Assembly (NCBI GenBank): GCA_947471745.1
Contig: CANJKZ010000423.1
Span: forward strand, 1,302,001 to 1,366,000
DNA length: 64,000 nucleotides
From: Closterium sp. Naga37s-1
Taxonomy: Eukaryota; Streptophyta; Zygnematophyceae; Desmidiales; Closteriaceae
Direction: 5' to 3'
Shown: positions 54,401 through 64,000 of the stretch, in pieces
How positions within the stretch are numbered: the stretch's first letter is position 1
Layout of the letters: each line of letters starts with the position of its first letter
Notes under the pieces: model-generated
Databases searched by the model: none
What the model saw: the letters and a program-made list of their open reading frames with translations, nothing else
What the model was told of the DNA's origin: nothing
Program-made: the position numbers and the translations under genes

Positions 54401-57400
54401 GCGTTGGTCCGGGCGCGCGCCTTGGTCCGGGCGCGCGCCTCGGTCCGGGCGCGCGCGCCTTGGTCCGGGCGCGCGCCTTGGTCCGGGGGCGCGCCTTGGT
54501 CCGGGCGCGCGCCTTGGTCCGGGCGCGCCCCTTGGTCTGCGCGCGCGCCTTGGTCCGGGCGCCCGCCTTGGTCCGGGCGCGCGCCCCTTGGTCCGGGCGC
54601 GCGCGCCTTAGTCCGGGCGCGCGGGCCTTGGTCCGCGCGCGCGCGCCTTGGTCCGGGCGCGCGCGCCTTGGTCCGGGCGCACGCCTTGGTCCACGCGCGC
54701 GCCTTGGTCCACGCGCGCGCCTTGGTCCGGGCGCGCGCCTTGGTCCGGGCGCGCGAGCCTTGGTCCGGGCGCGCGAGCCTTGGTCCGGGCGCGCGCGCCT
54801 TGGTCCGGGCGCGCGCCTTGGTCAGCGCGCGCGCCTTGGTCCGGGCGCGCGCCTTGGTCCGGGCGCGCGCCTTGGTCCGGGCGTGCGCCTTGGTCCGGGT
54901 GCGCGCCTTGGTCCGGGGGCGCGCGCCTTGGTCCGGGCGCGCGACTTGGTCCGGGCGCGCGCCTTGGTCCGGGCGCGCGCGCCTGGTCCGGGTGCGCGCC
55001 GTGGTCCGGGCGCGCGCCTTGGTCCGGGCGCGCGCCTTGGTCCGCGCGCGCGCCTTGGTTCGGGCGCGCGCCTTGGTCCGGGCGCGCGCCTTGGTCCGGG
55101 CGCGCGCCTTGGTCAGCGCGCGCGCCTTGGTCAGCGCGCGCGCCTTGGTCCGGGCGCGCGCCTTGGTCCGGGCGCGCGCCTTGGTCCGGGCGCGCGCCTT
55201 GGTCCGGGCGCGCGCCTTGGTCCGGGCGCGCACGCCTTGGTCCGGGCGCGCGCCCCTTGGTCCGGGCGCGCGCCCCTTGGTCCGGGCGTGCGCACCTTTG
55301 TCCGGGCGCGCGCGCCTTGGTCCGGGCGCGCGCGCCTTGGTCCGGGCGCGCGCGCCTTGGTCCGGGCGAGCGCGCCTTGGTCCGGGTGCGCGCCTTGGTC
55401 CGGGGGCGCGCGCCTTGGTCCGGGTGCGCGCCTTGGTCTGGGCGCGCGCCTTGGTCCGCGTCCGCGCCTTGGTCCGCGCGCGCGCCTTGGTCTGCGCGCG
55501 CGCCTTGGTCCGCGCGCGCGCCTTGGTCCGGGCGCGCACCTTCGTCCGCGCGCCGGGCGCTCGCCTTGGTCCGGGCGTCGCGTCTTGGTCCGGGCGCGCG
55601 CGTTGGTCCGGGCGCGCGCGTTGGTCCGGGCGCGCGCCTTGGTCCGGGCGCGCGCCTCGGTCCGGGCGCGCGCGCCTTGGTCCGGGCGCGCGCCTTGGTC
55701 CGGGCGCGCGCCTTGGTCCGGGCGCGCGCCTTGGTACGGGCGCGCCTTGGTCCAAGCGCGCGCCTTGGTCCGCGCGCGCGCCTTGGTCCGGGCGCGCGCG
55801 CCTTGGTCCGGGCGCGCGCCTTGGTCCGGGCGCGCGCCCCTTGGTCCGGGCGCGCGCGCCTTGGTCCGGGCGCGCGCCTTGGTCCGCGCGCGCGCCTGGG
55901 TCCGGGCGCGCGCCTTGGTCCGGGTGCGCGCCTTGGTCCGGGGGCGCGCGCCTTGGTCCGGGCGCGCGCCTTGGTCCGGGCGCGCGCCTTGGTCCGGGCG
56001 CGTGCGCCTTGGTCCGGGCGCGTGCGCCTTGGTCCGGGTGCGCGCCTTGGTCCGGGTGCGCGCCTTGGTCCGCGTCCGCGCCTTGGTCCGCGCGCGCGCC
56101 TTGGTCCGCGCGCGCGCCTTGGTCCGGGCGCGCGCCTTGGTCCGCGCGCCGGGCGCTCGCCTTGGTCTGGGCGTCGCGTCTTGGTCCGGGCGCGCGCGTT
56201 GGTCCGGGCGCGCGCCTCGATCCGGGCGCGCGCGCCTTGGTCCGGGCGCGCGCCTTGGTCCGCGCGCGCGCCTTGGTCCGGGCGCGCGCGCCTTGGTCCG
56301 GGCGCGCGCCTTGGTCCGGGCGCGCGCCTGGGTCCGGGCGCGCGCCTTGGTCCGCGCGCGCGCCTTGGTCCGGGCGTGCGCGCCTTGGTCCGGGCGCGCG
56401 CCCCTTGATCCGGGCGCGTGCGCCTTGGTCCGCGCGCGCGCGCCTTGGTCCGGGCGCGCGATCCTTGGTCCGGGCGCGCGCCTTGGTCCGGGCGCGCGCC
56501 TTGGTCCGGGCGCGCGCCTTGGTCCGGGTGCGCGCCTTGGTCCGGGGGCGCGCGCCTTGGTCCGGGTGCGCGCCTTGGTCCGGGCGCGCGCCTTGGTCCG
56601 GGCGCGCGCGCCCTGGTCCGGGTGCGCGCCTTGGTCCGGGCGCGCGCCTTGGTCCGCGTCCGCGCCTTGGTCCGCGCGCGCGCCTTGGTCCGCGCGCGCG
56701 CCTTGGTCCGGGCGCGCCCCTTGGTCTGCGCGCGCGCCTTGGTCCGGGCGCGCGCGCCTTGGTCCGGGCGCGCGCCCCTTGGTCCGGGCGCGCGCGCCTT
56801 GGTCCGGGCGCGCGGGCCTTGGTCCGCGCGCGCAGCGGCCTTGGTCCGGGCGCGCGCGCCTTGGTCCGGGCGCGCGCCTTGGTCCACGCGCGCGCCTTGG
56901 TCCACGCGCGCGCCTTGGTCCGGGCGCGCGCCTTGGTCCGGGCGCGCGAGCCTTGGTCCGGGCGCGCGAGCCTTGGTCCGGGCGCGCGCGCCTTGGTCCG
57001 GGCGCGCGCCTTGGTCAGCGCGCGCGCCTTGGTCCGGGCGCGCGCCTTGGTCCGGGCGTGCGCCTTGGTCCGGGCGTGCACCTTGGTCCGGGTGCGCGCC
57101 TTGGTCCGGGGGCGCGCGCCTTGGTCCGGGCGCGCGACTTGGTCCGGGCGCGCGCCTTGGTCCGGGCTCGCGCGCCTGGTCTGGGTGCGCGCCGTGGTCC
57201 GGGCGCGCGCCTTGGTCCGCGTCCGCGCCTTGGTCCGCGCGCGCAGCCTTGGTCCGGGCGCGCGCCTTGGTCCGCGCGCGCGCCTTGGTCCGCGCGCGCG
57301 CCTTGGTCCGGGCGCGCGCCTTGGTCCGGGCGCGCGCCTTGGTCCGGGCGCGCGCCTTGGTCAGCGCGCGCACCTTGGTCCGGGCGCGCGCCTTGGTCCG

Positions 57401-60400
57401 CGCGCAGCGCCTTGGTCCGGGCGCGCGCCTTGGTCCGGGCGCGCGCCTTGGTCCGGGCGCGCACAGGCCTTGGTCCGGGCGCGCGCCCCTTGGTCCGGGC
57501 GCGCGCCCCTTGGTCCGGGCGTGCGCACCTTTGTCCGGGCGCGCGCGCCTTGGTCCGGGCGCGCGCGCCTTGGTCCGGGCGCGCGCGCCTTGGTCCGGGT
57601 GCGCGCCTTGGTCCGGGGGCGCGCGCCTTGGTCCGGGTGCGCGCCTTGGTCCGGGCGCGCGCCTTGGTCCGCGTCCGCGCCTTGGTCCGCGCGCGCGCCT
57701 TGGTCTGCGCGCGCGCCTTGGTCCGCGCGCGCGCCTTGGTCCGGGCGCGCACCTTCGTCCGCGCGCCGGGCGCTCGCCTTGGTCCGGGCGTCGCGTCTTG
57801 GTCCGGGCGCGCGCGTTGGTCCGGGCGCGCGCGTTGGTCCGGGCGCGCGCCTTGGTCCGGGCGCGCGCCTCGGTCCGGGCGCGCGCAGCCTTGGTCCGGG
57901 CGCGCGCCTTGGTCCGGGGGCGCGCCTTGGTCCGGGCGCGCGCCTTGGTCCGGGCGCGCCCCTTGGTCTGCGCGCGCGCCTTGGTCCGGGCGCCCGCCTT
58001 GGTCCGGGCGCGCGCCCCTTGGTCCGGGCGCGCGCGCCTTGGTCCGGGCGCACGCCTTGGTCCACGCGCGCGCCTTGGTCCACGCGCGCGCCTTGGTCCG
58101 GGCGCGCGCCTTGGTCCGGGCGCGCGAGCCTTGGTCCGGGCGCGCGAGCCTTGGTCCGGGCGCGCGCGCCTTGGTCCGGGCGCGCGCCTTGGTCAGCGCG
58201 CGCGCCTTGGTCCGGGCGCGCGCCTTGGTCCGGGCGCGCGCCTTGGTCCGGGCGTGCGCCTTGGTCCGGGTGCGCGCCTTGGTCCGGGGGCGCGCGCCTT
58301 GGTCCGGGCGCGCGACTTGGTCCGGGCGCGCGCCTTGGTCCGGGCGCGCGCGCCTGGTCCGGGTGCGCGCCGTGGTCCGGGCGCGCGCCTTGGTCCGGGC
58401 GCGCGCCTTGGTCCGCGCGCAGCGCCTTGGTTCGGGCGCGCGCCTTGGTCCGGGCGCGCGCCTTGGTCCGGGCGCGCGCCTTGGTCAGCGCGCGCGCCTT
58501 GGTCAGCGCGCGCGCCTTGGTCCGGGCGCGCGCCTTGGTCCGGGCGCGCGCCTTGGTCCGGGCGCGCGCCTTGGTCCGGGCGCGCGCCTTGGTCCGGGCG
58601 CGCACGCCTTGGTCCGGGCGCGCGCCCCTTGGTTTGGGCGCGCGCCCCTTGGTCCGGGCGTGCGCACCTTTGTCCGGGCGCGCGCGCCTTGGTCCGGGCG
58701 CGCGCGCCTTGGTCCGGGCGAGCGCGCCTTGGTCCGGGTGCGCGCCTTGGTCCGGGGGCGCGCGCCTTGGTCCGGGTGCGCGCCTTGGTCTGGGCGCGCG
58801 CCTTGGTCCGCGTCCGCGCCTTGGTCCGCGCGCGCGCCTTGGTCTGCGCGCGCGCCTTGGTCCGCGCGCGCGCCTTGGTCCGGGCGCGCACCTTCGTCCG
58901 CGCGCCGGGCGCTCGCCTTGGTCCGGGCGTCGCGTCTTGGTCCGGGCGCGCGCGTTGGTCCGGGCGCGCGCGTTGGTCCGGGCGCGCGCCTTGGTCCGGG
59001 CGCGCGCCTCGGTCCGGGCGCGCGCGCCTTGGTCCGGGCGCGCGCCTTGGTCCGGGCGCGCGCCTTGGTCCGGGCGCGCGCCTTGGTACGGGCGCGCCTT
59101 GGTCCAAGCGCGCGCCTTGGTCCGCGCGCGCGCCTTGGTCCGGGCGCGCGCGCCTTGGTCCGGGCGCGCGCCTTGGTCCGGGCGCGCGCCTTGGTCCGGG
59201 TGCGCGCCTTGGTCCGGGGGCGCGCGCCTTGGTCCGGGTGCGCGCCTTGGTCCGGGCGCGCGCCTTGGTCCGCGTCCGCGCCTTGGTCCGCGCGCGCGCC
59301 TTGGTCTGCGCGCGCGCCTTGGTCCGCGCGCGCGCCTTGGTCCGGGCGCGCACCTTCGTCCGCGCGCCGGGCGCTCGCCTTGGTCCGGGCGTCGCGTCTT
59401 GGTCCGGGCGCGCGCGTTGGTCCGGGCGCGCGCGTTGGTCCGGGCGCGCGCCTTGGTCCGGGCGCGCGCCTCGGTCCGGGCGCGCGCGGCCTTGGTCCGG
59501 GCGCGCGCCTTGGTCCGGGGGCGCGCCTTGGTCCGGGCGCGCGCCTTGGTCCGGGCGCGCCCCTTGGTCTGCGCGCGCGCCTTGGTCCGGGCGCCCGCCT
59601 TGGTCTGGGCGCGCGCCCCTTGGTCCGGGCGCGCGCGCCTTAGTCCGGGCGCGCGGGCCTTGGTCCGCGCGCAGCGCGCCTTGGTCCGGGCGCGCGCAGC
59701 CTTGGTCCGGGCGCACGCCTTGGTCCACGCGCGCGCCTTGGTCCACGCGCGCGCCTTGGTCCGGGCGCGCGCCTTGGTCCGGGCGCGCGAGCCTTGGTCC
59801 GGGCGCGCGAGCCTTGGTCCGGGCGCGCGCGGCCTTGGTCCGGGCGCGCGCCTTGGTCAGCGCGCGCGCCTTGGTCCGGGCGCGCGCCTTGGTCCGGGCG
59901 CGCGCCTTGGTCCGGGCGTGCGCCTTGGTCCGGGTGCGCGCCTTGGTCCGGGGGCGCGCGCCTTGGTCCGGGCGCGCGACTTGGTCCGGGCGCGCGCCTT
60001 GGTCCGGGCGCGCGCGCCTGGTCCGGGTGCGCGCCGTGGTCCGGGCGCGCGCCTTGGTCCGGGCGCGCGCCTTGGTCCGCGCGCGCGCCTTGGTTCGGGC
60101 GCGCGCCTTGGTCCGGGCGCGCGCCTTGGTCCGGGCGCGCGCCTTGGTCAGCGCGCGCGCCTTGGTCAGCGCGTGCGCCTGGGTCCGGGCGCGCGCCTTG
60201 GTCCGGGCGCGCGCCTTGGTCCGGGCGCGCGCCTTGGTCCGGGCGCGCGCCTTGGTCCGGGCGCGCACGCCTTGGTCCGGGCGCGCGCCCCTTGGTCCGG
60301 GCGCGCGCCCCTTGGTCCGGGCGTGCGCACCTTTGTCCGGGCGCGCGCAGCCTTGGTCCGGGCGCGCGCGCCTTGGTCCGGGCGCGCGCGCCTTGGTCCG

Positions 60401-63400
60401 GGCGAGCGCGCCTTGGTCCGGGTGCGCGCCTTGGTCCGGGGGCGCGCGCCTTGGTCCGGGTGCGCGCCTTGGTCTGGGCGCGCGCCTTGGTCCGCGTCCG
60501 CGCCTTGGTCCGCGCGCGCGCCTTGGTCTGCGCGCGCGCCTTGGTCCGCGCGCGCGCCTTGGTCCGGGCGCGCACCTTCGTCCGCGCGCCGGGCGCTCGC
60601 CTTGGTCCGGGCGTCGCGTCTTGGTCCGGGCGCGCGCGTTGGTCCGGGCGCGCGCGTTGGTCCGGGCGCGCGCCTTGGTCCGGGCGCGCGCCTCGGTCCG
60701 GGCGCGCGCGCCTTGGTCCGGGCGCGCGCCTTGGTCCGGGCGCGCGCCTTGGTCCGGGCGCGCGCCTTGGTACGGGCGCGCCTTGGTCCAAGCGCGCGCC
60801 TTGGTCCGCGCGCAGCGCCTTGGTCCGGGCGCGCGCGCCTTGGTCCGGGCGCGCGCCTTGGTCCGGGCGCGCGCCTTGGTCCGGGCGCGCGCCCCTTGGT
60901 CCGGGCGCGCGCGCCTTGGTCCGGGCGCGCGCCTTGGTCCGCGCGCGCGCCTGGGTCCGGGCGCGCGCCTTGGTCCGGGTGCGCGCCTTGGTCCGGGGGC
61001 GCGCGCCTTGGTCCGGGCGCGCGCCTTGGTCCGGGCGCGCGCCTTGGTCCGGGCGCGTGCGCCTTGGTCCGGGCGCGTGCGCCTTGGTCCGGGTGCGCGC
61101 CTTGGTCCGGGTGCGCGCCTTGGTCCGCGTCCGCGCCTTGGTCCGCGCGCGCGCCTTGGTCCGCGCGCCGACTTGGTCCGGGCGCGCGCCTTGGTCCGCG
61201 CGCCGGGCGCTCGCCTTGGTCTGGGCGTCGCGTCTTGGTCCGGGCGCGCGCGTTGGTCCGGGCGCGCGCCTCAATCCGGGCGCGCGCGCCTTGGTCCGGG
61301 CGCGCGCCTTGGTCCGCGCGCGCGCCTTGGTCCGGGCGCGCGCGCCTTGGTCCGGGCGCGCGCCTTGGTCCGGGCGCGCGCCTGGGTCCGGGCGCGCGCC
61401 TTGGTCCGCGCGCGCGCCTTGGTCCGGGCGTGCGCGCCTTGGTCCGGGCGCGCGCCCCTTGATCCGGGCGCGTGCGCCTTGGTCCGGGCGCGCGCCTTGG
61501 TCCGGGCGCGCGCCTTGGTCCGGGTGCGCGCCTTGGTCCGGGGGCGCGCGCCTTGGTCCGGGTGCGCGCCTTGGTCCGGGCGCGCGCCTTGGTCCGGGCG
61601 CGCGCGCCTTGGTCCGGGTGCGCGCCTTGGTCCGGGCGCGCGCCTTGGTCCGCGTCCGCGCCTTGGTCCGCGCGCGCGCCTTGGTCCGCGCGCGCGCCTT
61701 GGTCCGGGCGCGCGCCTTGGTCCGCGCGCCGGGCGCTCGCCTTGGTCCGGGCGTCGCGTCTTGGTCTGGGCGCGCGCGTTGGTCCGCGCGCACGCGTTGG
61801 TCCGGGCGCGCGCCTTGGTCCGGGCGCGCGCCTCGGTCCGGGCGCGCGCGCCTTGGTCCGGGCGCGCGCCTTGGTCCGGGCGCGCGCCTTGGTCCGGGCG
61901 CGCGCCTTGGTCCGGGCGCGCGCCTTGGTTCGGGCGCGCCTTGGTCCAAGCGCGCGCCTTGGTCCGCGCGCGCGCCTTGGTCCGGGCGCGCGCGCCTTGG
62001 TCCGGGCGCGCGCGCCTTGGTCCCGGCGCGCTCCTTGGTCCGGGCGCGCGCCTTGGTCCGGGCGCGCGCCTTGGTCCGCGCGCGCGCCTTAGTCCGGGCG
62101 CGCGCGCCTTGATCCGGGCGCGCGCCCCTTGATCCGGGCACGCGCGCCTTGGTCCGCGCGCGCGCGCCTTGGTCCGGGCGCGCGCGCCTTGGTCCGGGCG
62201 CGCGCCTTGGTCCGGGCGCGCGCCTTGGTCCGGGCGCGCGCCTTGGTCCGCGCGCGCGCCTTGGTCCGCGCGCGCGCCTTGGTCCCGGGCGCGCGCCTTG
62301 GTCCGCGCGCGCGCCTTGGTCCGGCGCGCGCCTTGGTCCGCGCGCGCCTTGGTCCGCGCGCGCGCCTTGGTCCGGGCGCGCGCCTTGGTCCGGGCGCGCG
62401 CCTTGGTCCGGGGGCGCGCGCCTTGGTCCGGGCGCGCGCCTTGGTCCGGACGCGCCTTGGTCCAGGCGCGCGCCTTGGTCCGCGCGCGCAGCCTTAGTTC
62501 GGGCGCGCGCGCCTTGGTCCGGGCGCGCGCGCCTTGGTCCGGGCGCGCGCCTTGGTCCGGGCGCGGGCCTTGGTCCGGGCGCGCGCCTTGGTCCGGGCGC
62601 GCGCCTTGGTCCGGGCGCGCGCCCCTTGATCCGGGCGCGCGCTAGCCTTGGTCCGCGCGCGCAGCACCTTGGTCCGGACGCGGGAGCCTTGGTCCGGGCG
62701 CGCGCCTTGGTCCAGGCGCGCGCGCGCGCAGCGCGCCTTGGTCCGGGGGCGCGCCTTGGTCCGGGCGCGCGCGCCTTGGTCTGGGCGCGCGCGCCTTGGT
62801 CCGGGCGCGCGCGCCCTGTCCGGGCGCGCGCCTTGGTCCGCGCGCGCGCCTTGGTTTGCGCGCGCGCCTTGGTCCGGGCGCGCGTCTTGGTCCGGGCGCG
62901 CGCGCCTTGGTCCGGGCGCGCGTCTTGGTCCGGGCGCGCGCGCCTTGGTCCGGGCGCGCGCGCCTTGGTCCGGCCGCGCGCGCCTCGGTCCGCGCGCGCA
63001 GCGCCTTGGTCCGGGCGCGCGCCTTGGTCCGGGCGCGCGCACCTTGGTCCGGGCGCGCGCATTGGTCCGCGCGCATCGCCTTGGTCCGCGCACGCGCCTT
63101 GGTCAGAGCGCAGCGCGCCTTGGTCCGGGCGCGCGCCCCTTGATCCGGGCGCGCGCGCCTTGGTCCGCGCACGCGCACCTTGGTCCGGACGCGCGCGCCT
63201 TGGTCCGGGCGCGCGCCTTGGTCCGGGCGCGCGCCTTGGTCCGGGCGCGCGCCTTGGTCCGCGCGCGCGCCTTGGTCCGGGCGCGCGCCTTGGTCCGCGC
63301 GCGCGCCTTGGTCCGCGCGCAGCGCCTTGGTCCGCGCGCGCAGCCTTGGTCTGGGCGCGCGCCTTGGTCCGGGCGCGCGCCTTGGTCCGGGCGCGCTTCT

Positions 63401-64000
63401 TGGTCAGCGCGCGCGCCTTGGTCCGCGCGCGCCTTGGTCCGCGCGCGGCGCCTTGGTCCGCGCGCGCCCCTTGGTCCGGGCGCGCGCTGCCTTGGTCCGG
63501 GCGCGCCCCTTGGTCCGGGCGCGCGCGCCTTGGTCCGGGCGCGCGCCTTGGTCCGCGCGCGCGCCTTGGTCCGCGCGCGCGCCTTGGTCCGCGCGCGCGC
63601 CTTGGTCCGGGCGCGCGCCTTGGTCCGCGCGCGCCCCTTGGTCCGGGCGCGCGCGCCTTGGTCCGGGCGCGCCCCTTGGTCCGGGCGCGCGCGCCTTGGT
63701 CCGGGCGCGCGCCTTGGTCCGCGCGCGCGCCTTGGTCCGCGCGCGCGCCTTGGTTTGCGCGCGCGCCTTGGTCCGGGCGCGCGTCTTGGTCCGGGCGCGC
63801 GCGCCTTGGTCCGGGCGCGCGTCTTGGTCCGGGCGCGCGCGCCTTGGTCCGGGCGCGCGCGCCTTGGTCCGGCCGCGCGCGCCTCGGTCCGCGCGCGCGC
63901 GCCTTGGTCCGGGCGCGCGCCTTGGTCCGGGCGCGCGCACCTTGGTCCGGGCGCGCGCATTGGTCCGCGCGCTCGCCTTGGTCCGCGCACAGCGCCTTGG
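51486..64000. repeat. 18-bp satellite array, consensus CGCGCGCCTTGGTCCGGG, at least 12.5 kb
   Basis: About 650-690 head-to-tail units run to the window end. The first dozen (to about 51710) use TCCACG; the rest mostly TCCGGG or TCCGCG. A 20-bp variant has one extra CG. Interspersed variants include CGCGCCCCTTGGTCC and TTGGTCAGCG. From about 56.8 kb, occasional CAGCG or CGGC insertions appear, more often toward the end. The consensus has no stop codon in any of six frames, which explains long open frames on both strands. CpG density is extreme, with alternating CG runs. It lies within the DnaE intron beginning at 51273, if that gene is intact. Confidence 0.97.

Noticed and set aside
51290..63990. 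Giant open frames of up to 3390 codons on both strands
   Set aside because: They are a by-product of a satellite unit that lacks stops in all six frames. They overlap each other, encode only Ala/Arg/Pro hexapeptide repeats and show no domain.

Overview
This is a nuclear, intron-rich, GC-rich stretch of a plant-lineage genome, most likely a streptophyte green alga (a zygnematophyte is a guess). The pointers are a plant GDP-mannose 3,5-epimerase, a CPSF30 carrying a YTH domain (the plant arrangement), a plant-type casein kinase 1-like kinase and a UBC7-class E2. Gene models were built by hand from splice sites (GT..AG), reading-phase bookkeeping across every exon and family similarity, so exon edges are predictions.

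Layout: 1-1167 is a gene edge with a CAG/polyQ tract plus AT-richer intergenic DNA. GME (minus, 1168-3082, 6 exons, 375 aa). UBC7-type E2 (minus, 4613-6543, 6 exons, 167 aa). RRP1 (plus, 7469-9709, intronless). Casein kinase 1-like (minus, 17341 down to 12788, with further C-terminal exon pieces down to about 11.5 kb). ELP5 (plus, 19168-22520, 8 exons). CPSF30-YTH (plus, 23246-29624, 6 exons, about 1117 aa). Then 29.6-38.6 kb is repeat-rich and poorly coding (12-bp and 44-bp minisatellites, a segmental duplication, one possible secreted-protein exon). A GT14/DUF266-like glycosyltransferase (minus, 38593-41813, 7 exons, 467 aa), a 5'-truncated non-LTR retrotransposon remnant (42178-43224), and a DNA polymerase III alpha (DnaE) gene of cyanobacterial type with a long N-terminal extension (plus, from 43628). 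DnaE is cut by the window edge because the intron after its exon at 51205-51272 runs into an 18-bp satellite that fills 51486-64000.

Most of these genes look like housekeeping functions: sugar-nucleotide synthesis, ER-type ubiquitination, rRNA processing, kinase signalling, tRNA wobble modification, mRNA 3'-end processing, glycan synthesis and probably plastid DNA replication. They do not form an operon-like unit.

The unusual signal is how the introns are built. In five genes (casein kinase, ELP5, CPSF30, glycosyltransferase, DnaE) many exons are flanked by partial copies of themselves. Copies upstream of the true exon keep the acceptor and the 5' part of the exon. Copies downstream keep the 3' part and the donor. 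The truncated ends of several copies lie at or near short palindromes of the type TTGAGTCGACTCAA or GAGGCGCCTC followed by an A run. I saw neither feature in GME or the E2. DnaE also carries a hAT-like MITE with an 8-bp target duplication, and the window ends in at least 12.5 kb of satellite with larger internal duplications.
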